DNA of 5,125 bases. Origin: JBBSIG01 sp038232215. Lineage in GTDB: Bacteria > Actinomycetota > Thermoleophilia > Gaiellales > Gaiellaceae. Below the pieces are notes generated by a model. The model was given only the letters and a program-made list of their open reading frames with translations. It was not told the DNA's origin and ran no database searches. Below, piece by piece: positions 1 to 5,125 of the stretch. The position numbers and the translations under genes were made by a program. Each line of letters starts with the position of its first letter. Positions within the stretch are counted from its first letter, which is position 1. The DNA is taken from NCBI GenBank assembly GCA_038232215.1, contig JBBSIG010000192.1, positions 1-5,125 on the forward strand, written 5' to 3'.

Positions 1-1437
1 CCCGCCTGGTCGCCCGACGGCTCGCGGATCGCCTTCGTCTCGGCTCGCGGGCAGGACTGGGACGTGGACCTCAGCAGCGACCTCTACGTCGTCGACGCCG
101 GCGGCGGCGACCCTTCCCCCGTGACGCGGGGTGACGGCCTCTACGACGCTCCGGCCTGGTCGCCGGACGGGGAGAGGCTCGCGTGCCGCTGGGCGCCGGG
201 CGGGTTCGACTACCCACGCCACGTCCAAATCGCCGTCGTGGGCCTGGAGGACGGCGCGCGGCTCGTGCTCACCGCCTCGCTCGATCGCAACTGCGGCCCC
301 TACCCGGACATCCGCGATCCGGTCTGGGAGGAGGACGGCGGGATCCTCTTCGACGTCGAGGACAGCGGGAACACGCACCTGTACCGCGTGGCGGCGGACG
401 GGACGGCCGAGCCGGACCTCGTCGTCGGCGGGGAGCTCGCCGTGACGGGCTACGACTCGGCGGCGGGCCGGCGAGTTCACGCCGCCACCACCCCGACCGC
501 GCTACCCGAGCTCTTCGAAGCGGAGCGGCAGCTGACGGAGGTCGGACGCGCGTTCCGCGAGGGTCGGCAGCTCGTCGAGCCGGAGCGCTTCGTCGCGGTC
601 TCGGCCGACGGCTCCGAGGTCGACGCCTGGATGGTACGGCCGGCCGACTTCGACCCCGCCCGTCGCTATCCCGTCCTGCTGAGCATTCACGGCGGCCCGT
701 TCACCCAGTACGGGAACCGCTTCCTCGACGAGTTCCAGGTGTACGCGGGGGCGGGGTACGTCGTGCTCTACTCGAACCCGCGCGGCTCCTCGGGCTACAG
801 CGAGGCCTGGGGACGGGCGATTCGCGGGCCGGTCGAGGGCGGCCCCGGGTGGGGCACGGTGGACGTCGAGGACGTGCTCGCGGTCGTCGACGAGGCGCTT
901 CGTCGTTTCAGCTTCTGCGACCCCGACCGGCTCGGCGTGCTGGGCGGGTCGTACGGCGGCTACCTCACCTCGTGGATCGTCGGCCACAGCGACCGTTTCC
1001 GAGCGGCGTGCTCCGAGCGGGCCGTCAACAGCCTCGTCTCCGAGTACGGCTCGAGCGACATCGGCTGGTCGTTCAAGGGGCAGATCGGCGCCTTCCTCTT
1101 CGAGGACGTCGACGCCTACCTGCACCACTCCCCGGCCACCTATGCGCCGAGCATCCGCACGCCGCTTCTGATCATGCACTCGGAAGAGGACCTCCGCTGC
1201 TCGATCGAGCAGGCCGAGCAGCTCTTCACGACGCTGCGCCTCCTGCGGCGGGAGGTCGAGCTCGTCCGCTTCCCGGCCGAGAGCCACGAGCTCAGCCGCT
1301 CGGGCTCGCCCGTGCACCGACAGATGCGCTTCGACGCCATCCTCGAGTGGTTCGCCCGCTACCTGCGCCCGGGCGAGGCGCTCACAGGTTCCGGCGTCGG
1401 AGCAGAAAGCCGAGCGGGAGGAACGCCGCCAGCGTGA
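1..1437 (+). CDS. S9-family serine peptidase (prolyl oligopeptidase / acylaminoacyl-peptidase type), 5'-truncated by window edge
   Basis: Hydrolyses peptide bonds of short peptides or releases N-terminal acylated residues; the exact substrate cannot be read from sequence. The frame is open from base 1, giving 478 visible residues. S9C enzymes usually have about 600-700, so the N-terminus is missing. The visible N-terminal part is beta-propeller: two PD40/TolB-like repeats with the WSPDG signature (PAWSPDGSRIAF at bases 1-36 and a second at about 148-183). The hydrolase domain starts near base 590. It has an oxyanion-type HGGP motif (688-699), YSNPRGSSGYSEAWG, the nucleophile Ser in GGSYGGY (codon 949-951), the acid Asp in HSEED (1189-1191) and His in ESHE (1285-1287). 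The stretch SERAVNSLVSEYGSSDIGW after the nucleophile is typical of S9C. The triad is complete, so the enzyme should be active. No signal peptide can be judged. The last 56 bases overlap the convergent VWA gene, and the final 20 or so residues lie beyond the conserved WFARYLRPG end. Family certain; specificity unknown. Confidence 0.95.
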   Translation, partial: PAWSPDGSRIAFVSARGQDWDVDLSSDLYVVDAGGGDPSPVTRGDGLYDAPAWSPDGERLACRWAPGGFDYPRHVQIAVVGLEDGARLVLTASLDRNCGPYPDIRDPVWEEDGGILFDVEDSGNTHLYRVAADGTAEPDLVVGGELAVTGYDSAAGRRVHAATTPTALPELFEAERQLTEVGRAFREGRQLVEPERFVAVSADGSEVDAWMVRPADFDPARRYPVLLSIHGGPFTQYGNRFLDEFQVYAGAGYVVLYSNPRGSSGYSEAWGRAIRGPVEGGPGWGTVDVEDVLAVVDEALRRFSFCDPDRLGVLGGSYGGYLTSWIVGHSDRFRAACSERAVNSLVSEYGSSDIGWSFKGQIGAFLFEDVDAYLHHSPATYAPSIRTPLLIMHSEEDLRCSIEQAEQLFTTLRLLRREVELVRFPAESHELSRSGSPVHRQMRFDAILEWFARYLRPGEALTGSGVGAESRAGGTPPA

Positions 1438-2356
1438 CGTACGGGGCGAGCGGAAGCTTCGCCCGCTCCTCTCGTCGCCGGACCAGCGCGCCCTCGCCGA
1501 GAGACGTACGCGCGGCACGGCTCGCAGCGGCGAGCTCCCGCTCCGAGAAGGCTCGCCCGCCGGTCGCCGCCGCGAGCTGCGCAGCGGTCGTCTCGCTCGT
1601 GGGATCCGGGCGGTAGCCCACCTCGGGCAGGCCCGCCGCCGAGTAGATCCGCTCGCCGGGACGCCACACGTGCAGGAAGATCGTGCGCACCCCGGGCGGG
1701 CGCCGGAAGATCGTCCCGACCCTGGCCTCGAGGAAGGGAACGCTCTCGTCGTCGCTGAAGACGACGAGCAACCGGTACCTCGCGGAGTGCGTGAAGAAGT
1801 TCTGGCTCGCGGTGGTCGAGAGCGCGGCGAGGGTGGTCACGCGACCGGTCGTCGCAGCCCCGGGCGGCGGCCTCTGGATCCCGACCGCCCGCTCGAGCGT
1901 GCGCGAGAACACCTCCTCGTCGAGGGTCGGAAACAGGTGCGGGAGGGTGCGATCCGTGATCGAGGCAATCCCGACCGGCACGTCCCCGAGGGCCGAGCGG
2001 AGGCGGAGCGCGGCCTGCTTGGCCCGCTCGAGGCGGGTGGGAGCGTCCGCTCCGCTGGCCGCGAGCATCGAGCGCGAGATGTCGAAGACGAAGAAGGCCT
2101 CGGCGTCGTCCCGCCCCTCGCGCGTCGTCGTCCGGTCGACGACGGGCTGGGCGGCCGCGAGCGCGAGCAGTGCCGGAACGGCGCAGAGCGCCGCCAGGAG
2201 CGGGCGTCGCGCCCGCGGCGGCGGCTCGGGGAGCGAGAGGCGAGCAGCCACCTGGCGCGCCCGGCGCTCCGAGCAGAGCGAGACCCAGAGCGGCACGACC
2301 GCCGCCAGGGCGAGCAGGCCGGCGGGCGGGCTCAGGAAGGTCAGCGCCGCGAGCAC
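1382..2356 (-). CDS. Membrane-anchored VWA-domain protein, BatA/MxaL-like
   Basis: A 324-residue VWA protein that probably acts outside the cytoplasmic membrane with a MoxR-type ATPase. Predicted membrane segments are at residues 11-27, 52-70 and 302-319. The arginine-rich loop between the first two and the RRRNL tail would both be cytosolic, which places the VWA domain (about 85-290) outside. This is the BatA layout. The metal-ion site (MIDAS) is present: DISRS at 92-96, a Thr-rich segment near 169-175, and FSDDE at 200-204, where the first Asp would be the third motif. The GTG start at 2356 follows the TGA stop of the upstream gene with no spacer and in the same frame; no earlier start is possible in this frame. 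A GGTGGG stretch at 2363-2368 could serve as ribosome binding site, but is weak, so coupling to the upstream gene is likely. It is the last gene of the operon and corresponds in position to mxaL. Its 3' end overlaps the peptidase gene tail to tail. VWA assignment strong; client unknown. Confidence 0.92.
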   Translation of the reverse strand: MLAALTFLSPPAGLLALAAVVPLWVSLCSERRARQVAARLSLPEPPPRARRPLLAALCAVPALLALAAAQPVVDRTTTREGRDDAEAFFVFDISRSMLAASGADAPTRLERAKQAALRLRSALGDVPVGIASITDRTLPHLFPTLDEEVFSRTLERAVGIQRPPPGAATTGRVTTLAALSTTASQNFFTHSARYRLLVVFSDDESVPFLEARVGTIFRRPPGVRTIFLHVWRPGERIYSAAGLPEVGYRPDPTSETTAAQLAAATGGRAFSERELAAASRAARTSLGEGALVRRREERAKLPLAPYVTLAAFLPLGFLLRRRNL

Positions 2357-2980
2357 TCAGTACCCACCACCCTCGGACCCAGCACCGGCGCCGCGGCCCC
2401 GGCCGGTGCCCGAGGAGCGGACCGGGTTTCGGAGCGAGACGTCCTCCCGCTGGCGGAGGAGCGCGAGCTCGAGGTTGAACTTCGCCTCCTCGCCCCGCGG
2501 ATCGAGGGCGATGGAGGAGCGGAAGCTCGTGATCCCGCCCTCGAAGAACGTCGGGCTGTCCTCCCGGTTCGCGACCGCGGAGCCGATCACGAAGAGCACC
2601 CCGAGCAAATTCGCCTCGCGCGCCCGGCGGGGGCCGTCTCGGTCGACCCGGAGCGCCCTCGTCAGCTCGGCCTGCGCCTGGGCGCGCAACGAGAGCGGAC
2701 CGATCTCGTAGGGGTTCGCGTTGGGGCGCCCCAGCCGAAAGAGCCGGACGGCGCGCCGGTAGAGCAGATCGTCGTCCACTGCGAGCAGCCGGCGAGAGAC
2801 GCGTGCGGGGAGGATCGTGGGGGCCCGCCAGGGGTCTCTCACCGCCGGGTCGCCCTGGAAGCGGACGTCGCCGGCCGCGAGCCCGTGCTGCCAGCGCCCC
2901 ACGTCGATCGCGAGGCCGGCGAGCAGGAGGGCGAGAGCCGTGAGGACGCCGGAGAGCGCGAGGAGGAGGCCCTTCTTCAC
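2357..2980 (-). CDS. Small membrane-anchored TPR-like protein, MxaK-position
   Basis: A 207-residue protein with an N-terminal membrane anchor (Lys-Lys then hydrophobic residues 4-25) and an outward-facing, mainly helical domain. Residues about 95-175 look like degenerate TPR helices: an amphipathic stretch (LSLRAQAQAELTRAL) and a typical repeat end with SFRSSIALDP followed by EEAKFNLELALLRQ. TPR or MxaK-type proteins usually sit between the two VWA genes in Bat/mxa clusters, where they are thought to mediate protein contacts. The C-terminus is a Gly/Arg/Ser-rich tail (about 189-207). The start chosen is GTG at 2980, which overlaps the upstream TGA stop as GTGA and has a good Shine-Dalgarno GGGGAG five bases upstream. 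The frame stays open to 3412, but that extension lies inside the VWA gene and would be Arg/Pro-rich and non-protein-like. No enzymatic motif was seen. MxaK is suggested by position and size only; sequence similarity could not be tested. Confidence 0.85.
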   Translation of the reverse strand: MKKGLLLALSGVLTALALLLAGLAIDVGRWQHGLAAGDVRFQGDPAVRDPWRAPTILPARVSRRLLAVDDDLLYRRAVRLFRLGRPNANPYEIGPLSLRAQAQAELTRALRVDRDGPRRAREANLLGVLFVIGSAVANREDSPTFFEGGITSFRSSIALDPRGEEAKFNLELALLRQREDVSLRNPVRSSGTGRGRGAGAGSEGGGY

Positions 2981-3873
2981 GCCGTCTCCCCGGCCGCGCC
3001 CGGGCGGGGCACGGTCAGCCGCGACAGCCAGCCCTCGTTGCCGGCCAGGAGAACGGCGAGCAGGCAACCCACCAGGAGCAGACCGACGGGTGCGGTGGCG
3101 CGCCGTCGCGCCGCTGCCTGCCTCGCGTCCGGGTCGGCGGCCACGTCGCGGTCGACGAAGGCGTCCCGCCCCACGAGGCGCTCGAAGAACCGGCGATCCT
3201 GAGGGATCGGGGACAGGCTCAGGATGCGGAGCGGGATCGACTCGCGCCGCAGGCGCAGGAGCGTGGCGGCGAGCCCGAGGGCGTCGCTCGGCGGCGCGGC
3301 GAGATCGCTGATCAGCAGGATCGAGCCGTGCCCGACCCGCTCGCGCAGGAGCATCGAGCGGGCGAGGCGCAGCCCGGCCGAGATCCGGGTCCCGGCGAAC
3401 GTCTGCGACCACGGGTTCGCCGGGAAGCGTGCCTCGAAGGCGGGCCGCCCCTCCGTTCCGGGAAGCGGCGTGAAGAAGCGAAGGAACGGCCTCAGCTCGC
3501 GGGCGGGAGACCCGGGTGGGAGCAGCTCGTACGGCGTGTCCGAGAAGAAGACGAGGCCGATGGGCGCGTCGACCGAGACGAGATCCCTGAACACGCTCGC
3601 GATCCGCGGCCAGGTCGACGGGACGACGCTCCTCGAGAGGTCGACGCAGATCACAGTCGTGCGACCCGGCGCGGCGAACGGGTCGGGGCTTGTCGAGAGG
3701 CCGCGCGCGAGCTGCACGTCGACGAGCAGGAGTGCGACCAGGACGAGCGCGAGCCCGAGGCGGAGGAGCGTCGTTCGCCGGACGGCTCGACCGAGCGTCG
3801 GCGCCTCGGCGAGCGGGATCGCCGCGTCCCGCACGTCGCGGGCCGACCGGCGGACCAGCCGCCTACCCGCCAT
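2977..3873 (-). CDS. Membrane-anchored VWA-domain protein, MxaC-like
   Basis: A 298-residue VWA protein, first of the two in the operon. It starts with an Arg-rich cytosolic segment (1-36), then a membrane segment (about 37-56), an extracytoplasmic VWA domain (about 72-250) and a second membrane segment (about 262-278). MIDAS residues are visible: DLSRS at 78-82, Thr162 in FAGTRISAG, and Asp190 in LLISDL. A metal-dependent protein interaction is therefore plausible. The N-terminus differs from the other VWA protein, which has a two-helix hairpin there. The ATG start at 3873 has a strong GAGGAA ribosome site five bases upstream and overlaps the preceding gene by 11 bases. The 3' end overlaps the next gene by four bases. 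In position and architecture it matches MxaC of methanol dehydrogenase accessory operons, and more generally the VWA partners of MoxR ATPases. The RRR at 257-259 on the outer side of the second membrane segment fits the positive-inside rule poorly, so the topology of the C-terminus is less certain. Confidence 0.92.
   Translation of the reverse strand: MAGRRLVRRSARDVRDAAIPLAEAPTLGRAVRRTTLLRLGLALVLVALLLVDVQLARGLSTSPDPFAAPGRTTVICVDLSRSVVPSTWPRIASVFRDLVSVDAPIGLVFFSDTPYELLPPGSPARELRPFLRFFTPLPGTEGRPAFEARFPANPWSQTFAGTRISAGLRLARSMLLRERVGHGSILLISDLAAPPSDALGLAATLLRLRRESIPLRILSLSPIPQDRRFFERLVGRDAFVDRDVAADPDARQAAARRRATAPVGLLLVGCLLAVLLAGNEGWLSRLTVPRPGAAGETA
2986..2991 (-). promoter_or_regulatory. Ribosome binding site fixing the GTG start of the TPR-like gene
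   Basis: GGGGAG on the minus strand, five bases before the GTG at 2980, which overlaps the upstream stop as GTGA. This site decides the start against the much longer open frame reaching 3412. Confidence 0.65.
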
Positions 3874-4765
3874 GGCCGTTCCTCGCCGTCGCGAGCGCTC
3901 GGCGGACGCGGAGCGCGAGCGCGCCGGTCGGCTCCGGCTCCGGCGCCGCCTGCGACCAGGCGAGCTCGCGCGTGTCCTCTGCCAGGTGGGCCTCGCCGTG
4001 GCGCGCGAGCTCGAGCGCGAGCAGCTCGAGCGCCTTGCGTCTGTGGCCGGCGCCTCCGCGCAAGCGCGCCCGCTCGACGAGCTCGAGCGCCCGCTCGAGC
4101 GGGGCCAGCGCCTGCGGAGCGGCTCTGCGCCGAATCGGGAGGGCCCGGACGCCGAGCGTCCACAGGGCGATCAGAGCCGCCGCGGCGAGCAGGAGCGCGG
4201 CGGCCGCGAGGAGTCCGACGCGCGCGGCGAGCGGCGGGACGCGGTAGGAGACGCCCGGCAGCCCGTAGAGGTCGGCCCGCCAGGGCTCCCGGTTGCGCGC
4301 CACGTCGGCGGCGTCGAGACGCGACCCGACGAGGAGCCGAGGCCACCTGAACGAGAGCGAGCGCTCGGCTCCGTCCGGCAGCGCGTAGACGACGCGGGCC
4401 GGCCGGAGGGCGATGCGCCTGCGCGCCGTAGCCGGTGCGCAGCCGTTCGTCAGGCACCGGAGGCGTGCCGTGTAGCGGAGCTTCGTCAGCCGGCCGGCGT
4501 CTCGGCGGCTCAGGGTCACCCGTCCGACCGGCTGGTAGGGCGCGTAGCGGGCCTGCAGGCGGACTCGGTCCGGATCGAGCTGTCGGCGATCGACGATCAC
4601 CTCGACGCGCGCGACGAGCTCGCCCGCGAAGAGACTGACGCGCGGGCTCAGCGACGGGCTAACGCCGATCGCGGGCGGGCCCGGCGGCTCCCCGGCCGCC
4701 GGCGCAGAAGCGAGGAGCAGCAGGACGAGGGCGAGCCCGCCCGCGCGGAGTGCGGCCCCTACCAC
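3863..4765 (-). CDS. Exported, membrane-anchored protein with cytoplasmic helical tail, MxaA-position
   Basis: A 300-residue protein. It has a signal-like N-terminus (hydrophobic 9-20, then ASAPAAG, possible cleavage near 25) and an extracytoplasmic, beta-rich domain (about 30-180) with two close cysteines, Cys104 and Cys109 in RCLTNGC, that could form a disulfide. A membrane segment follows at about 182-206, then a cytosolic, charged helical domain (about 217-295) rich in Leu, Glu, Ala and Arg. The layout resembles BatD/DUF4381-like proteins of MoxR clusters, and the place between DUF58 and VWA genes is that of mxaA. In methanol oxidisers mxaA is linked to calcium insertion into the dehydrogenase; whether that applies here is unknown. 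The GTG start at 4765 overlaps the upstream TAG stop by seven bases and has no clear Shine-Dalgarno, so reinitiation after the DUF58 gene is likely. The chosen start places the hydrophobic core correctly for a signal peptide. No enzyme motif recognised. Confidence 0.85.
   Translation of the reverse strand: MVGAALRAGGLALVLLLLASAPAAGEPPGPPAIGVSPSLSPRVSLFAGELVARVEVIVDRRQLDPDRVRLQARYAPYQPVGRVTLSRRDAGRLTKLRYTARLRCLTNGCAPATARRRIALRPARVVYALPDGAERSLSFRWPRLLVGSRLDAADVARNREPWRADLYGLPGVSYRVPPLAARVGLLAAAALLLAAAALIALWTLGVRALPIRRRAAPQALAPLERALELVERARLRGGAGHRRKALELLALELARHGEAHLAEDTRELAWSQAAPEPEPTGALALRVRRALATARNGHGG
3879..3884 (-). promoter_or_regulatory. Ribosome binding site of the first VWA gene
   Basis: GAGGAA on the minus strand, five bases before the ATG at 3873 and inside the end of the preceding gene. 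It is the clearest Shine-Dalgarno in the operon and fixes the start of this VWA protein. Confidence 0.7.
4081..4100. repeat. Perfect inverted repeat inside coding sequence
   Basis: Two 9-base arms (GCTCGAGCG and CGCTCGAGC) are separated by CC. Similar GAGCTCGAGCGC stretches occur at about 4007-4018 and 4023-4034. All encode Leu-Glu/Ala-rich helix in the cytosolic tail of the mxaA-position protein, so the symmetry probably reflects repeated CTCGAG-type codon pairs rather than a regulatory site. Confidence 0.4.
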
Positions 4766-5125
4766 GCGTGCCCACGCCAGTTCAGGCGCTGCTCGGACCA
4801 GGAGAGAAAAGCCGCCAGGATCGCCTCGAGAGCGGCGGAGGACACGAGCACGGGCTCCAGGTCGAGCCCCCGGAAGCCGTCGACCAGCCGCTCCCGGCGC
4901 TGCTCGTTCGCGAGCCTGCGCTCGGCGACCTCACGCGCGCCGAGCCGGGCCAGGCTCGTCTTGCCCGAACGCGGGTCGGCGATCGGGACGACCACGCCCG
5001 CGACGTCCGGGAAGCTCTGCTCCCAGATCGGGTCCTGGATGACGACGGGCACGACGTCCCAGCGCCGCTCCACGGCCTGGATCCACACGTCCTCGGGCGG
5101 CGAGACGAGGAAATCGGAGAGGACG
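4759..5125 (-). CDS. DUF58 family protein (MxaS/MoxR-associated), C-terminal fragment cut by window edge
   Basis: Only the last 121 residues are inside the window; the frame (first full codon at 5124) is open to the edge, so the GTG at 5088 is internal. The fragment begins with VLSDF, then VERRWDVVPVVIQDP and a FPDVAG segment. This is the typical DUF58 end pattern, in which SDF is followed by a helix, an RHDV-like strand and a DP-x-E-x-x-LP-x-G element. The DUF58 fold is VWA-related, and these proteins are encoded directly after MoxR AAA+ ATPases. The terminal part (about 85-121) is a helix ending in WSEQRLNWRGHAW. The stop TAG (4761-4759) overlaps the GTG start of the next gene. It is the most upstream operon gene visible and corresponds to mxaS. 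Family assignment is good; the function of DUF58 proteins is poorly defined, probably as partner of the MoxR ATPase. Confidence 0.88.
   Translation of the reverse strand, partial: VLSDFLVSPPEDVWIQAVERRWDVVPVVIQDPIWEQSFPDVAGVVVPIADPRSGKTSLARLGAREVAERRLANEQRRERLVDGFRGLDLEPVLVSSAALEAILAAFLSWSEQRLNWRGHAW

Noticed and set aside
64..66. GTG at 64 as the start of the peptidase
   Set aside because: The same frame upstream encodes a clear propeller repeat (WSPDGSRIAFVSAR) back to base 1, so the gene begins before the window.
1375..1445. Possible bidirectional terminator between the convergent genes
   Set aside because: No stable stem followed by a T-run on either strand was seen; the region is coding on both strands.
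502..1518. Long minus-strand frame antisense to the peptidase
   Set aside because: No recognisable motif, no operon-like junction with the VWA gene, and residue composition typical of an antisense shadow.
183..1616. Long + strand frame overlapping the peptidase
   Set aside because: Arg/Gly/Pro-rich with no domain signature; the overlapping frame carries the full S9 catalytic triad.
1670..3202. Long open frame (510 codons) on the + strand opposite the two VWA genes and the TPR-like gene
   Set aside because: Its translation is a monotonous mix of Arg, Glu, Gly, Pro and Ala without motifs, as expected antisense to high-GC genes, whereas the minus strand encodes clear VWA domains with metal-site motifs.
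2981..3412. 144-residue N-terminal extension of the TPR-like protein with a start at 3412
   Set aside because: It would lie wholly inside the VWA gene, is Arg/Pro-rich, and the GTG at 2980 has a good ribosome site and a classical GTGA overlap followed by a normal membrane anchor.
3328..4457. Opposing long frames on both strands (3328-4350 + and 3651-4457 -) across the first VWA gene and the mxaA-position gene
   Set aside because: Both are Arg/Pro/Ala-rich shadow frames; the chosen frame has a signal peptide, membrane segments and well-formed stop-start overlaps.
5086..5088. GTG at 5088 as the start of the DUF58 gene
   Set aside because: Codons upstream to 5124 encode the conserved SDF motif of the family, so this is an internal codon of a longer gene.

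Overview
The window is about 5.1 kb of very G+C-rich bacterial DNA with G or C at nearly every third codon position, and it is coding almost from end to end. No RNA gene, mobile element, CRISPR array or non-coding gap of any size was found. The base composition, the frequent GTG starts and the general look of the proteins suit a high-GC soil or environmental bacterium, perhaps a deep-branching actinobacterium such as Thermoleophilia. That placement is a guess, because the window holds no phylogenetic marker.

Left part, + strand (1-1437): the 3' two thirds of an S9-family (prolyl oligopeptidase / acylaminoacyl-peptidase type) serine peptidase. It shows the end of a PD40-type beta-propeller followed by a complete alpha/beta-hydrolase domain with an intact Ser-Asp-His triad. 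Its 5' end lies outside the window.

Right part, - strand (1382-5125): a tightly packed operon read right to left. Its genes are (1) the C-terminus of a DUF58 protein, (2) a secreted or membrane-anchored protein with a cytoplasmic helical tail, (3) a membrane-anchored von Willebrand factor A (VWA) protein, (4) a small membrane-anchored TPR-like protein, and (5) a second membrane-anchored VWA protein of BatA type. Successive junctions overlap by 7, 11, 4 and 0 bases, so translation is probably coupled throughout. This is a MoxR-type cluster, and the order DUF58 - anchored protein - VWA - small protein - VWA matches mxaS-A-C-K-L of the methanol dehydrogenase accessory operon (mxaRSACKL). The missing MoxR AAA+ ATPase would be expected just beyond position 5125.

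Known MoxR/VWA systems act as chaperone-like machines in which a cytosolic AAA+ ATPase works with membrane-anchored VWA proteins to mature or insert metal into extracytoplasmic enzymes. Both VWA proteins here keep the DxSxS metal-site motif, and all the anchored domains are predicted to face outward. The client enzyme is not visible: it could be a PQQ alcohol dehydrogenase or something unrelated. The peptidase and the operon converge and their coding ends overlap by 56 bases, so the peptidase is a neighbour rather than an operon member.
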